Of a DNA stretch of 64,000 nucleotides, positions 21,163 through 30,139 are shown in pieces; position 1 is the stretch's first letter; every line of letters begins with the position of its first letter. The DNA is from Hydrogenophaga sp. PAMC20947. GTDB taxonomy: Bacteria; Pseudomonadota; Gammaproteobacteria; Burkholderiales; Burkholderiaceae_C. The DNA is taken from assembly GCF_004795855.1 (NCBI RefSeq), contig NZ_CP039252.1, positions 3,348,001 to 3,412,000 of the forward strand, written 5' to 3'. Under the pieces are notes generated by a model. That model worked only from the letters and a program-made list of their open reading frames with translations. It ran no database searches and had not been told where the DNA came from. A program made the position numbers and the translations under genes.

Positions 21163-21555
21163 TCAGCGCCCGTTGAGCGACACCGAGATGCCAAACGCCC
21201 GTTTGGACAAGGTGCGAACATCGCCATCGTCCCGGACCGCACAGTCCACTGCGATGCGCTGGTTGTCCACCCATCGATACGCAAGAGCCGTCTTGCAATA
21301 GCCCGCAAAGATCACATGCCCATCTTCCGGATCACCCAGGGAGCGATCTGCGGACAACGACAAGAGCGAGCCGTGAGGCGCGTGCTCCAGCCCGTTTTGA
21401 TGGGATTGAAACTCGAACACCGAGAAGCGCCCGTCCGGCGAGGCCTGCGATGACCGGCGTGAATACTGATCCCCCAGCAGCCACCAGAAGCATCCCACCA
21501 CAACGCTTGTTCCGAGCAAAAATGCGCCGATTGATCGAGCAGAAATCAGGGTCAT
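21163..21555 (-). CDS. Hypothetical membrane-anchored protein
   Basis: I do not recognise a family. The 130-aa product has one N-terminal membrane span (about 9-27, 'IGAFLLGTSVVVGCFWWLL') and an exported domain with two Cys in the second half ('GYCKTAL', 'VDCAVRDDG') that could form a disulfide. Composition is normal for the genome, which supports a real gene. It lies alone between the rhodanese and redoxin genes, on the opposite strand. Confidence 0.6.
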   Translation of the reverse strand: MTLISARSIGAFLLGTSVVVGCFWWLLGDQYSRRSSQASPDGRFSVFEFQSHQNGLEHAPHGSLLSLSADRSLGDPEDGHVIFAGYCKTALAYRWVDNQRIAVDCAVRDDGDVRTLSKRAFGISVSLNGR

Positions 21556-21688
21556 GGCAAGCCAAAGCTGAAACGTTCAGAATGCGGAAGTATCGCTTGT
21601 CGCCAGAGGGGCCATCCGCGGACTTCATCAACCCACGGGGCCCATAGCCCACCGTTTGTCTTGAGCGAGTTTTTTCACCGGAGTCACC

Positions 21689-22318
21689 ATGTTGCAACGC
21701 CGTCAATTCAATGCCCTCAGCCTGAGCGCCCTGGCCGTGCCCGCCGGGCTGCTCGCGACCGCAGGCAGGGTCCACGCAGCAGGCGTGGGTCAGGCAGCGC
21801 CTGATTTCACCCTCAGCGACACCAGCGGCAAATCTGTGACGCTCTCCAGCTTCAAAGGCAAGCCCGTGGTGCTGGAGTGGAACAACCCTGGCTGCCCGTT
21901 TGTGCGCAAACACTACAACGGCAACATGCAGGCGTTGCAGAAGGCTTTCACCACGCAAGGCGTGATCTGGCTGACCATCAACTCCACCGAAAAAGGGAGC
22001 GTGGACCACATGACCGCGGCACAACTCGAACGCTGGATGACCACCAAGGGCGCCAGCCCCAGCGCCACGCTGATGGACATCGACGGCCAGGTAGGTCGTG
22101 CCTACGGGGCCCGCGTGACACCGCACATGTACATTGTCAGCGCCCAAGGTGCGCTGGTGTATGCGGGCGGGATCGACAGCATCCCCTCCGCCCGTGCGGT
22201 CGACATCGAAAAAGCCACCAACTACATCCGCCAGGGGCTGGACGAGCTGCTCGCGGGCAAGCCCCTGAGCACCCCGACCAGCCAACCCTACGGCTGCAGC
22301 ATCAAGTACGAAGGGTGA
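21689..22318 (+). CDS. Exported redoxin/AhpC-TSA family protein
   Basis: The 209-aa protein has a Tat-like signal (RRQFNALSLSALAV, cleavage near 30) and a thioredoxin-fold redoxin domain with 'APDFTLSDTSGKSVTLSSFKGK'. The redox position is a lone Cys69 in 'NPGCPFVRKHY', so it is a one-Cys or PrxQ-like variant rather than a CxxC thioredoxin. A second Cys lies near the C-terminus ('YGCSIKYE'), a pattern found in a group of periplasmic 'thioredoxin family' proteins of unknown partner. It is the third thiol-redox gene within 4 kb. Confidence 0.85.
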   Translation: MLQRRQFNALSLSALAVPAGLLATAGRVHAAGVGQAAPDFTLSDTSGKSVTLSSFKGKPVVLEWNNPGCPFVRKHYNGNMQALQKAFTTQGVIWLTINSTEKGSVDHMTAAQLERWMTTKGASPSATLMDIDGQVGRAYGARVTPHMYIVSAQGALVYAGGIDSIPSARAVDIEKATNYIRQGLDELLAGKPLSTPTSQPYGCSIKYEG

Positions 22319-22479
22319 TGCTAGGCTGGGTGCAGCTCGCGCTTTCTGACACCCATGCGGGCCCCACCACGGGCTGAGAACGCACGGCACAGACGGGTGA
22401 AATTCCGCTTTTGACCTGGTCGATGAATCATTCGCGGTTCGCTCAGGGACGCTTGACCACCGGAGCCAAGGCGAACGTT

Positions 22480-23208
22480 TCACGCCCTTCTGTCAACGCC
22501 ATGCGCAGGGCGCTCTTCGTCCAGAATGAAGCGGGTGATCGCTTCGCAGTGGCAGGCCACTGTGTCGATCAATGGCACGGGGCAATCGGCGCCTCTCAGG
22601 AGAATAGGGAACTCAGTGCACCCCAGAATAACGGCCTGGGCCCCTTTGGCTGAAAGCGATTCAATGACCTGCAGGAAAATCGCCCTGGTGCTGTCGCTGA
22701 ATACGCCGACAGAAAGCTCCTTGTAGACCAAGTCCTGGATGTCGCCCTGCTCAGCGTCCGTCGGCACGACCGTCTTCACCTGGTAGCGGTCCTGCAAGCG
22801 CCCTTTGATGAAGTCCTCCGTCATGGTGAACCGGGTACCGATGAGGCCGACGGTCTCGAAGCCAAGCGCATCGAGGTTCGCCGCGATGGCATCGGCAATG
22901 TGCAGAACAGGAACAGACAGCGAAGCCTGCAACGGGTCGAATACTTTGTGCTGTGTGTTGGAGCACAAAGCGATCCCTTCAACCCCGATCCCCTGCAACT
23001 CCAGGGCCGCCGCGCCAGCGATGTCGGCTATGGCGTCCCAATCATCAGAACGCTGGAGATCGTGAATGGCTTTCTGGTTCAGGCTGACGACCCGAAGCGG
23101 TGGGTTGGTGTTGTCGCCATGGTGGTCGTTGATCAGCTTGTTGATCAGGGCGTAATAGTCGACCGTTGAATTCCACGATGTACCACCGATCAGTCCGAAT
23201 TTTTTCAT
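22480..23208 (-). CDS. Aspartate/glutamate racemase family protein
   Basis: The 242-aa protein is a cofactor-independent racemase with the two catalytic cysteines in mirror-related motifs: Cys82 in 'ALCSNTQHK' and Cys197 in 'LGCTEFPIL'. The N-terminus 'KKFGLIGGTSWNSTVDYY' is typical of the RacX/YgeA group, members of which have broad amino-acid specificity. Length is normal. It is probably active, but the substrate is not predictable. Confidence 0.88.
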   Translation of the reverse strand: MKKFGLIGGTSWNSTVDYYALINKLINDHHGDNTNPPLRVVSLNQKAIHDLQRSDDWDAIADIAGAAALELQGIGVEGIALCSNTQHKVFDPLQASLSVPVLHIADAIAANLDALGFETVGLIGTRFTMTEDFIKGRLQDRYQVKTVVPTDAEQGDIQDLVYKELSVGVFSDSTRAIFLQVIESLSAKGAQAVILGCTEFPILLRGADCPVPLIDTVACHCEAITRFILDEERPAHGVDRRA

Positions 23209-23311
23209 CTGCTTCCTCGGTCTACGTGTTCAGAATGGATGAAAGAGACCGTCCCATCCCGAGCGATCCGCGCAGTCGCTTGGACCGGCTGCAGGGGATT
23301 CGTCAACAAAG

Positions 23312-23839
23312 CTATTGCCCGTATCGGGCCCAAGTTTCGGGATCGACGAGGCGGACTGGGTGGTCAAAGGCACAAACACCGGCCGGCGGGTGGGTGTCGC
23401 ACTCAGCTTTCTGAGACAACACGACGTTCACACGCCCACCGGGCACAAACATCTCGCAACCACCAGGGCCGCTTCGGGGAACGAAGAACTTCAACGGCGC
23501 CGCTGGATCAACGTCTGCCCATTGCGTGTCACTGAGAGGATCGCCCCGCCCTAGGTGCGGGAAGGTCACGTCTCGCTGCTGCCTGACGACTCCCTCGACC
23601 AGGAGCCCTGGCACACGGTCAGCGACCTGGGAAGGATCGGGCCGAAGCCCGCTGCTGGAGCGCGGTGGTGCGCGGACGAAGCTGCTCACTTCGGCCACAT
23701 TGCTTGGCGTAACAGCTTCGCAGCGCAACACCTCGATGGTCCGCATCTTCAAGACAGCGTGCAGCGGTTGCCCCGCATGCAACCCACAGATGGCCAGGAG
23801 CGGGATCAGTGCGACAAAACGTTTCATGAGAGCCTTCAT
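23312..23839 (-). CDS. Hypothetical exported protein
   Basis: I do not recognise a family. The 175-aa product has an N-terminal signal peptide (about 1-23, 'RFVALIPLLAICGLHA') and a secreted region with four Cys residues (about 40, 128, 147 and 156), consistent with disulfides. The ATG at 23827 has AAGG five bases upstream and is an equally good start. It lies on the same strand as the racemase but 103 bases upstream of it, and it marks the edge of the gene-poor stretch that follows. Confidence 0.55.
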   Translation of the reverse strand: MKALMKRFVALIPLLAICGLHAGQPLHAVLKMRTIEVLRCEAVTPSNVAEVSSFVRAPPRSSSGLRPDPSQVADRVPGLLVEGVVRQQRDVTFPHLGRGDPLSDTQWADVDPAAPLKFFVPRSGPGGCEMFVPGGRVNVVLSQKAECDTHPPAGVCAFDHPVRLVDPETWARYGQ

Positions 23840-24378
23840 ACCATGTCAGTCCGTTTGAGCCGAGCGGCCGGCGAACCCGTCCGCTGGCGCGACCCATCAA
23901 ACGCAGCGGCTGATTTTTACCAGACACCTCCGCAGCCAACGCTTGCGGAGCGCTTCCGCCCAACAGGGATGGGCCCGCGCAATCGCGTCGTGCAATGGCC
24001 ACCCCGGCGCTGTTTCGATCAGGTGAAGAAGTGACCACGCCGCTCCGAAACAGTCATCCGGTCAAAAACTTTGGCCCGCTCGCAAGCGTCTACATCTTTG
24101 ACCGGTCTAGTGATGGTCCGAGACGCTTGCTCACGACGCCCCGCCGTCGCCCGAATAGCCCCTGGCTCTGACGGGAAAGGTCCGGGTGCGGCAAACGCGA
24201 TGACCGCCTCACGCATCACGGGGGCCAAGCGGCCCGCACCGGCAGGCTGCACAAGGCCCAGTGTGATGAGGACCCGTAGAACCATGCCGCGGTGGGTCCA
24301 GGTACAAAGCGATGGTCCGCACGGCCACCCAACGTAGAAAAAGTCCCTGTCGGCGCGAAATGACAGCGGGGTGAGTCG
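23840..24378. other. Gene-poor stretch without convincing genes
   Basis: Frames here are short, overlap each other and have poor codon patterns. I found an inverted repeat (24083-24129) and no ribosome site attached to a plausible start. The segment looks like eroded intergenic or remnant DNA. Confidence 0.5.
24083..24129. repeat. Inverted repeat with 29-base loop
   Basis: CAAGCGTCT (24083-24091) is exactly complementary to AGACGCTTG (24121-24129). There is no T-run, so this is not an ordinary terminator. No family could be assigned. Confidence 0.4.
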
Positions 24379-24525
24379 CTACGGTTTGCTGCGAAGGATG
24401 TAGTACCCGATGACGACAAAGCCAACACCGGTGACCGCGGGCGGTAGTCCCTGGATCACCCACCCCAGCACAAGCATGACTGCCGCAAGGACAAAAAGTA
24501 TGACAGCGACGACCTTGTTATTCAT
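24379..24525 (-). CDS. Small membrane protein (48 aa), hypothetical
   Basis: A 48-codon frame begins with ATG at 24525 and ends with TAG. GGAG lies 7 bases before the start on the minus strand. The product begins MNNKVVAVILFVLAAVMLVL and continues as a nearly continuous hydrophobic hairpin with 'GWVIQGLPPAVTG' in the middle, ending in the basic tail 'LRSKP'. This is the layout of a two-helix small membrane protein. It is the only frame in the 23.8-25.1 kb stretch that looks under selection, and similar small 'hypothetical membrane' genes are common in Comamonadaceae. Function unknown. Confidence 0.6.
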   Translation of the reverse strand: MNNKVVAVILFVLAAVMLVLGWVIQGLPPAVTGVGFVVIGYYILRSKP

Positions 24526-25096
24526 TGTGAACTCCGACTCCCCTTGTTAGGCGATAGTGACTTGGCGTGGGCCACGGTGATCTGACTGTGTGGGCCGCCG
24601 CCGAACCAACCCGCATTTGACAGTGGTGGTATTTTGGATCAGTTGAGGAAACAACACAAAAAGCACAGTTTGCCAAGTTCTCCGGTTGAGCGCCGTATTG
24701 GGGCGCACTGCCACGGGCACCAACGACCGACCACAAGCCAACAACCAACAGGACTGGACCCAATCCAAACCGGATCACCAAGAGTCCAGCGCCCTCTGAC
24801 ATCAAGCGTTCGAAGAGGCTACTCATTCCGAACTTGCGATGCAGACGCATGCAAGTGCGAACCCCTCACTCACAAGGTATGTAAATCCCGTTGATGCAAT
24901 AACCAACCCGCCGTTCAGCATGAATGTGTGTTTATCCATATTGCGACGCCATGAATACTTGCGTGCGGCCCAATGAACCAAAGGGATTTTCCCGCCCCGT
25001 CTGATTCGCGCCGTTGCGGCGTGCGTCAACACATGGCCATCTGGGGAAGTTCGAGCTCCCATCACCTCACTCGTTTTTTGTAGGAAGGGGACGTCC
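24526..25096. other. Gene-poor stretch, no supported gene
   Basis: Only short overlapping frames are present. A 38-codon minus-strand frame around 24823-24939 has a hydrophobic middle but no ribosome site that I can defend. A region near 24660-24700 resembles non-coding repeat-type DNA common between genes in this order, but I cannot name a family. Confidence 0.4.
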
Positions 25097-25246
25097 ATGA
25101 ACCCCATCGACACCATCGACACCGTTCTCGCCAGGAACGCCTTTGTCGTCCCGGGTCTGGTGCCACAGCCCAGCTCCCGCTGGTACGACCCAGCGTGCCG
25201 CGCGCCAACCTGCGGAAGCTGGTCGGCTCGCTGTCACCCCGCTTGA
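25097..25246 (+). CDS. Short ORF with strong ribosome site, possibly a frameshifted remnant
   Basis: The ATG at 25097 is preceded by GAAGGGG at 6 bases. The frame encodes 49 aa, starting MNPIDTIDTVLARNAFVVPG. At about 25190 the protein-like pattern passes to the neighbouring frame ('VPRANLRKLVGSLSPRLMG'), which runs to about 25340 near the hemE start. This suggests a larger ancestral protein broken by a one-base change. No family was recognised; it could equally be a hemE leader ORF. Confidence 0.35.
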   Translation: MNPIDTIDTVLARNAFVVPGLVPQPSSRWYDPACRAPTCGSWSARCHPA

Positions 25247-25334
25247 TGGGCATGGCATCTTGCTCGGATGGCCAAACCTGTGCACGGCTTCTGCGCCAGC
25301 GCAAAGCCTGGGTCGATCCGAGGCAGGATAATCA

Positions 25335-26465
25335 ATGCCTACCTTTGACGACACCGCACCGGATACCTCCATGAGCTTCGCCCCCCTGCAAAACGATACT
25401 TTCCTGCGGGCCTGCCTGCGCCAGTCCACCGAGCACACCCCGGTGTGGCTGATGCGCCAGGCCGGTCGCTACCTGCCTGAGTACTGCGCCACGCGTGCCA
25501 AGGCGGGCAGTTTCATGGGGCTGGCGACGAACACCGACTACGCCACGGAAGTAACTTTGCAGCCGCTGGAGCGCTACCCGCTGGACGCCGCCATTTTGTT
25601 CAGCGACATCCTCACCGTTCCCGACGCCATGGGCCTGGGCCTGAGCTTTCAGATCGGCGAAGGCCCGAAGTTTGCCAAGATGGTGCGCACCGAGGCCGAT
25701 GTGGCACAGCTGGCTATTCCCGACATGGAGAAGCTGCGCTACGTGTTTGACGCGGTGACCTCGATCCGCAAGGCTTTGAATGGCCGGGTGCCGCTGATCG
25801 GATTTTCCGGCAGCCCCTGGACGCTGGCCTGCTACATGGTGGAGGGCGGCGGCTCGGACGACTACCGCGCGGTGAAGAGCCTGATGTACAGCCGCCCTGA
25901 TCTGATGCACCAGATTCTCGCGATCAATGCGGACTCGGTTGCCAATTACCTCAATGCCCAGATCGATGCTGGCGCCCAGGCAGTGATGTTGTTTGACAGC
26001 TGGGGCGGGGTGTTGGCCGATGGCAAGTTTCAGGAATTCAGCCTGGCCTATACCAAGCGGGTCTTGGCCCAGCTGCAGCGGGAAAAAGACGGCGTGGTGA
26101 TACCGCGCATTGTCTTCACCAAAGGTGGCGGCTTGTGGCTGGACGAGATGAAAGACCTGGACTGCCACGCCCTGGGGCTGGACTGGACAGTGAACCTGAG
26201 CAAGGCGCGCGCGCTGGTGGGCGAAACCAAGGCCCTGCAGGGCAACATCGACCCCAACGTGTTGTTTGCGCCACCCGAGCGCATCGACGCCGAAGTGGCC
26301 GCCGTGCTGGAGAGCTTCGGCCGCCCTCACCAAGGCGAGGGCACGGGTCCGACCCACATTTTTAACCTGGGCCATGGCATCAGCCAATACACCCCACCGG
26401 AGAGCGTGTCGGTGTTGGTGGACGCGGTGCACCGCCACTCCAAACGGTTGCGCCAACCTGGCTGA
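25335..26465 (+). CDS. hemE: Uroporphyrinogen decarboxylase
   Basis: HemE converts uroporphyrinogen III to coproporphyrinogen III by four decarboxylations, in cytosolic haem synthesis. The 376-aa protein has the substrate-binding '[15 protein letters not shown]' (about 36-50, with the conserved Arg residues), '[13 protein letters not shown]' with the catalytic Asp, '[16 protein letters not shown]' and '[14 protein letters not shown]' near the end. It is about 20 residues longer at the N-terminus than E. coli HemE if ATG 25335 is used; the ATG at residue 13 is an alternative. Confidence 0.96.
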   Translation: MPTFDDTAPDTSMSFAPLQNDTFLRACLRQSTEHTPVWLMRQAGRYLPEYCATRAKAGSFMGLATNTDYATEVTLQPLERYPLDAAILFSDILTVPDAMGLGLSFQIGEGPKFAKMVRTEADVAQLAIPDMEKLRYVFDAVTSIRKALNGRVPLIGFSGSPWTLACYMVEGGGSDDYRAVKSLMYSRPDLMHQILAINADSVANYLNAQIDAGAQAVMLFDSWGGVLADGKFQEFSLAYTKRVLAQLQREKDGVVIPRIVFTKGGGLWLDEMKDLDCHALGLDWTVNLSKARALVGETKALQGNIDPNVLFAPPERIDAEVAAVLESFGRPHQGEGTGPTHIFNLGHGISQYTPPESVSVLVDAVHRHSKRLRQPG

Positions 26466-26773
26466 ACCCCACTGGGGGCGCCGCTGGACGGTGGTAATGG
26501 CTGGTGGACGCCGCGCGACTGCGACTTTGGCAACCGGGCAAATCGCTCCTTTTTCTGGCCTCGCCAGGGGGTTGAGCCGCCGGTGCACCTGGCCCATAGC
26601 ACAGTTTCCGGAGAAAAAATGGCTTGACAGGCCCGACTTATGCACAAAATTTGTGCTGCGGTGCGGCATGAAATCACGCTCGACGGACCGCCTCTATCTC
26701 TCCAAGCATCATTTCGTAAGCTGTTGATTTAATTGAAGTTTTATTTCTGCTTTTTTTCTGTGCAGTCTAATAA

Positions 26774-26794
26774 AACCCTTGATTCTTAAGGGTT
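26774..26794. repeat. Perfect 7-bp inverted repeat in AT-rich region
   Basis: AACCCTT (26774-26780) and AAGGGTT (26788-26794) flank a seven-base spacer, 20 bases before the DnaA boxes. It could be the hemE terminator or a protein site. A weak T-rich segment precedes rather than follows it. Confidence 0.45.
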
Positions 26795-26813
26795 CCCAGC
26801 GGGGATATTCGGT

Positions 26814-26856
26814 CTATCCACAAAGTTATCCACAGAAAGCTTGGATAGATGGATAA
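26814..26856. promoter_or_regulatory. DnaA-box cluster upstream of priA
   Basis: Within 43 bases there is one consensus DnaA box TTATCCACA (26826-26834), a one-mismatch box CTATCCACA (26814-26822) on the same strand, and two weaker boxes on the minus strand, TTATCCATC (26848-26856) and CTATCCAAG (26840-26848). An AT-rich segment lies directly upstream. This may be a DnaA-binding regulatory site, a titration site or part of a replication origin; sequence alone cannot decide. Confidence 0.65.
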
Positions 26857-26919
26857 GCGCAATAAGATCAACGACTTACATCGCTTTTCGACAGATCAAC
26901 TGAGGAACACCCGCTAAGC

Positions 26920-29118
26920 ATGGCTTTTTGGCCCAATGTCATCGTTGCCACCCCGGCCCACAGCGGGATGGGGCACACCCTGACCTACCGAAGTGAGCTT
27001 TCGCTCACGCCGGGGAGCTTGGTGCGGGTGCCGCTGGGCACGCGCGAGGTGTTGGGGGTGGTGTGGGACTGCGGCGACCAGCCGCCTGAAGGTCTGTCGC
27101 AGGCACAGACCAAAGCGGTGGCCAGCGTGCTTGAAGGTTTGCCGGCGCTCAACGGCCGGTGGTTGCAACTGGTGCGTTTTGCCAGCCAGTATTACCAGCG
27201 CGGCCTGGGCGAGGTGGCGCTGGCCGCGCTGCCGCCGCAACTGCGGGAGCTCGATGGCGTGCAACTGGCGCGGCGGTTGAAGAAACGCGCGAAACAGGCC
27301 AGCCCCGATCCCAAAGCCAGCCGTTCACCTGCGGTTGCTGACCGGGAGGCAGCCCCGGCCCTGCCCGACGGCCAGTCCCCAGCTGAAAACCCGCCCCTCA
27401 CCCAGACCCTGAGCGCGGAGCAGGCCGAGGCCCTGGCCAGCCTGGAGCACGCCACCGCGCCCATCTTGCTGCACGGCGCCACCGGCAGTGGCAAAACCGA
27501 AGTGTATTTGCAGACCACGCGCCGGGCGCTGGACACGGTCTCGCCCGATGGCGTGCTCACGCAGGTCCTGGTGATGGTGCCCGAGATCAACCTCACACCT
27601 CAGCTTGAAGCCCGCTTTCGTGAGCGATTCGAGCCACTGTATGGCGCGGGGGCGGTGGTGTGCCTGCACAGCGGCATGACGCCTGCGCAGCGGCTGGCGA
27701 GCTGGCTGTCCGCCCACACGGGCGGCGCGCGCATTGTGCTCGGCACCCGCATGGCGATCTTCGCAAGCCTGCCAGGCTTGCGGCTGATCGTGGTCGACGA
27801 AGAACACGACCCCAGCTACAAAAGCCAGGAGGGCGCGCGCTATTCGGCCCGCGACCTGGCCGTGTACCGCGCCAAGATCGAGACCGACGCCTTGGCGGCC
27901 AGCGGCCAGCGGTGCCAGGTGATCCTGGGCTCGGCGACACCCTCATTGGAAAGCTGGCACGCCGCCGACCTGGGCCGCTACCTGCGCCTGGCCATGCCCG
28001 GGCGCATCGGCGGAGGCGCCCTGCCCCGGCTGCGGCTCATCGACATGAACAACCAGCCCAAGGGCGCGGTGGTGGCGCCGCCGTTGCTGGCCGCCATGGC
28101 CGAGCGCATCCAGCGCGGAGAGCAGTGCCTGGTGTTGCTGAACCGGCGGGGCTATGCCCCCGTGTTGGCCTGCCACGATTGCGGCTGGAAGAGCGGCTGC
28201 CCCCATTGCAGCGCCTACCGGGTGTTTCACAAACTCGACCGCACGCTGCGCTGCCACCACTGCGGCTTCACCGAGCGGGTGCCGCGGGCCTGCCCAGACT
28301 GCGGCAACCTCGACATCGCGCCAGTGGGACGGGGCACCGAGCAACTGGAAGAACAGCTGGCCGCGCTGCTGGCGGATGTGCGCCGTCCGGATGGCCAGCC
28401 GCCCCGCGTGGCGCGCATGGACGCCGACACGACGCGCCTCAAAGGCAGCCTTGAGAGCCAGCTCGCGGCCTTGCACAGCGGCGAGGTGGATGTGCTGGTG
28501 GGCACCCAGATGATCGCCAAGGGCCACGATTTCCGGCGCATCACTCTGGTGGCCGGGCTCAACGCCGACTCGGCCCTTTTCGCGAGCGACTACCGGGCGC
28601 CCGAGCGGCTGTTTGCCTTGCTGATGCAGGCGGGCGGGCGCGCTGGGCGCGATGCGGCCTTCATGGGTGCGCAGGGGGGTGCCAGCGAAATGTGGATCCA
28701 GACCTGGTACCCGGATCACCCGCTGTTTGCCACGCTCAAGCTTCACGACTACCCAGGCTTTGCCACCGAGCAACTCCACGAGCGCGAGATCGCAGGCATG
28801 CCGCCGTATGGCGCTCAGGCTTTGCTGCGCGCCGATGCGCGCACCCAGGCTGCAGCCCAGGCCTTCCTCAACCTGGCCGCCGAACAGGCGATCGGACTGC
28901 CCCACCGCGACGACATCACGCTTTACCCCGCCGTGCCGCTGACCATCCAGCGTGTGGCCAACGTGGAGCGGGCTCAGATGCTGGTGGAAAGTGGTTCGCG
29001 CGCTGCACTGCAACGTTTTCTGGCGGCCTGGCAACCGGTGTTGCATGCAGCGCGCAGCGCGCCCGAAGCGCGCGGCCTGGTGCGCTGGGCGGTGGACGTT
29101 GACCCTCTGGCGATCTGA
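26920..29118 (+). CDS. priA: Primosomal replication-restart helicase
   Basis: PriA recognises stalled forks and reloads the replicative helicase. The 732-aa protein has the N-terminal 3'-DNA-binding domain (about 1-115), a variable linker, the helicase core with Walker A GATGSGKT at 186-193 and the DEAH-type 'VVDEEHD', the cysteine-rich zinc insertion ('CHDCGWKSGCPHC' and 'CHHCGFTERVPRACPDC') and the C-terminal helicase motifs. The linker near 120-165 is Pro/Ala-rich and longer than in E. coli. The DnaA boxes lie directly upstream. Confidence 0.96.
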   Translation: MAFWPNVIVATPAHSGMGHTLTYRSELSLTPGSLVRVPLGTREVLGVVWDCGDQPPEGLSQAQTKAVASVLEGLPALNGRWLQLVRFASQYYQRGLGEVALAALPPQLRELDGVQLARRLKKRAKQASPDPKASRSPAVADREAAPALPDGQSPAENPPLTQTLSAEQAEALASLEHATAPILLHGATGSGKTEVYLQTTRRALDTVSPDGVLTQVLVMVPEINLTPQLEARFRERFEPLYGAGAVVCLHSGMTPAQRLASWLSAHTGGARIVLGTRMAIFASLPGLRLIVVDEEHDPSYKSQEGARYSARDLAVYRAKIETDALAASGQRCQVILGSATPSLESWHAADLGRYLRLAMPGRIGGGALPRLRLIDMNNQPKGAVVAPPLLAAMAERIQRGEQCLVLLNRRGYAPVLACHDCGWKSGCPHCSAYRVFHKLDRTLRCHHCGFTERVPRACPDCGNLDIAPVGRGTEQLEEQLAALLADVRRPDGQPPRVARMDADTTRLKGSLESQLAALHSGEVDVLVGTQMIAKGHDFRRITLVAGLNADSALFASDYRAPERLFALLMQAGGRAGRDAAFMGAQGGASEMWIQTWYPDHPLFATLKLHDYPGFATEQLHEREIAGMPPYGAQALLRADARTQAAAQAFLNLAAEQAIGLPHRDDITLYPAVPLTIQRVANVERAQMLVESGSRAALQRFLAAWQPVLHAARSAPEARGLVRWAVDVDPLAI

Positions 29119-29122
29119 AGCG

Positions 29123-30139
29123 TCAAGCGGGTACGGCTTCTGCCTCTGCCTTGGCCTTGGTTTCTTCGACAGGTGATTCGCTGCTGGCTTCGGGCTCGGC
29201 TGGTGCATTTCCCTCGCTGGCCGCGGCGGCAATTTCGTCGGGCTTTTCAGCCGTTGAGTCCTCTGCCGGCGCTGCCTCGGCCTTGGCTTCGTCGGGTTTG
29301 TCGGCCACGGCTGCTTCCATTTCTGCTTTTGCCTCGGCCTTGGCCTCGGTGGCTTTTTTGAGCTCTTCCGGATTCGAGGGCATCACCACGGGTGCACCGT
29401 CTGGCGTCCACATGCCTTCCACGGTTTCCAGGACATCACCGAGCGTGAAGGGATGCAACAGCAACCGGGTGGCGCCCAGCAGTTTGAGCTGCCCCACCAG
29501 TTCGGAAGTGGCTTCGTGGTTGATGGTCATCACCGGCACACCCGCGTCCACCTTGCACTCACCCAAACGGATGCGGGTGAGAAAATCGATGGCTTCTGCG
29601 CCTTCATCCAGCGACAAGATGATGGCATCGATCGATTCTTCCTTGATCAGCGCCTCCCCCAGCTCCACACTGGATGCGGTGTGTACCGTGACCCATTGCA
29701 GCGTCCGGCAGCCCCCGGCGAGGGTGCCCCGCACCTGCCCGTCGGGCTGGATCACCAACACCGTTTTCTCGCTGGGCATCTTGGCCATCAGCCCCACTTC
29801 GTGCACGTCACCCGATGGCTCCGGCAGTTTTTCCAACAGCGGCAGTTCGACAGACTGGGCAACGATGGGCCTTGCGCGCGTCTTGGGCGTATCGGGTGCG
29901 GCTTCGGTTGTGGCTTCGGGTTCTGACGGCGCCGCCTCAGTGGAGGCTTCCGTCTCAGTTGCTGCTTCTGCTGTGGCCGCTTCAGGCGCTGGCGGCACCT
30001 CCGCAGCAGGCACTTCGCAAGCTGGTGCTGCAGGCTTTGTGGTGGTGTCGGGTGGCGTCTCTGGTGGGGTGGCTTCAGCGGCTTCGATTCCGGCGTTGGC
30101 CGCTGTGGGCGCTGCGGTGTTTTCTGCGGCTTCGCTCAT
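29123..30139 (-). CDS. Pseudo-receiver protein with Ala/Glu/Pro-rich arms
   Basis: The 338-aa protein has three parts. Residues 1-115 and 250-338 are low-complexity Ala/Glu/Pro/Lys arms with repeated 'EAKAEA' units. Residues about 124-245 form a response-regulator-like fold: 'KTVLVIQPDG' replaces the acidic pocket, Ser176 ('IILSLDEG') occupies the place of the phosphoacceptor Asp, and 'LLHPF' (His229) replaces the conserved Lys-Pro. Phosphorylation is therefore unlikely. It is clearly related to the gene at 39559-40089. It converges with priA with a 4-base gap. Function unknown; a scaffold or regulator role is inference. Confidence 0.75.
   Translation of the reverse strand: MSEAAENTAAPTAANAGIEAAEATPPETPPDTTTKPAAPACEVPAAEVPPAPEAATAEAATETEASTEAAPSEPEATTEAAPDTPKTRARPIVAQSVELPLLEKLPEPSGDVHEVGLMAKMPSEKTVLVIQPDGQVRGTLAGGCRTLQWVTVHTASSVELGEALIKEESIDAIILSLDEGAEAIDFLTRIRLGECKVDAGVPVMTINHEATSELVGQLKLLGATRLLLHPFTLGDVLETVEGMWTPDGAPVVMPSNPEELKKATEAKAEAKAEMEAAVADKPDEAKAEAAPAEDSTAEKPDEIAAAASEGNAPAEPEASSESPVEETKAKAEAEAVPA

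Larger units (their letters stand above)
26466..26919. other. Long AT-rich intergenic region between hemE and priA
   Basis: This 454-base segment has no credible gene. Its second half (about 26700-26900) is much richer in A and T than its surroundings and holds a perfect small inverted repeat (26774-26794) and a cluster of DnaA boxes (26814-26856), described separately. The first half is ordinary GC-rich sequence. Confidence 0.7.

Noticed and set aside
24546..24552. GTTAGGC resembling an integron attC end
   Set aside because: No matching RYYYAAC partner at a plausible distance, no paired inner repeats and no integrase gene in the window.
24823..24939. 38-codon minus-strand frame with a hydrophobic middle
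   Set aside because: No ribosome site that I could defend and no conserved pattern; left as unassigned.
26814..26856. Outright call of the chromosomal replication origin
   Set aside because: DnaA boxes alone are not enough; dnaA is not nearby and GC skew could not be calculated. Reported as a candidate DnaA-binding region only.
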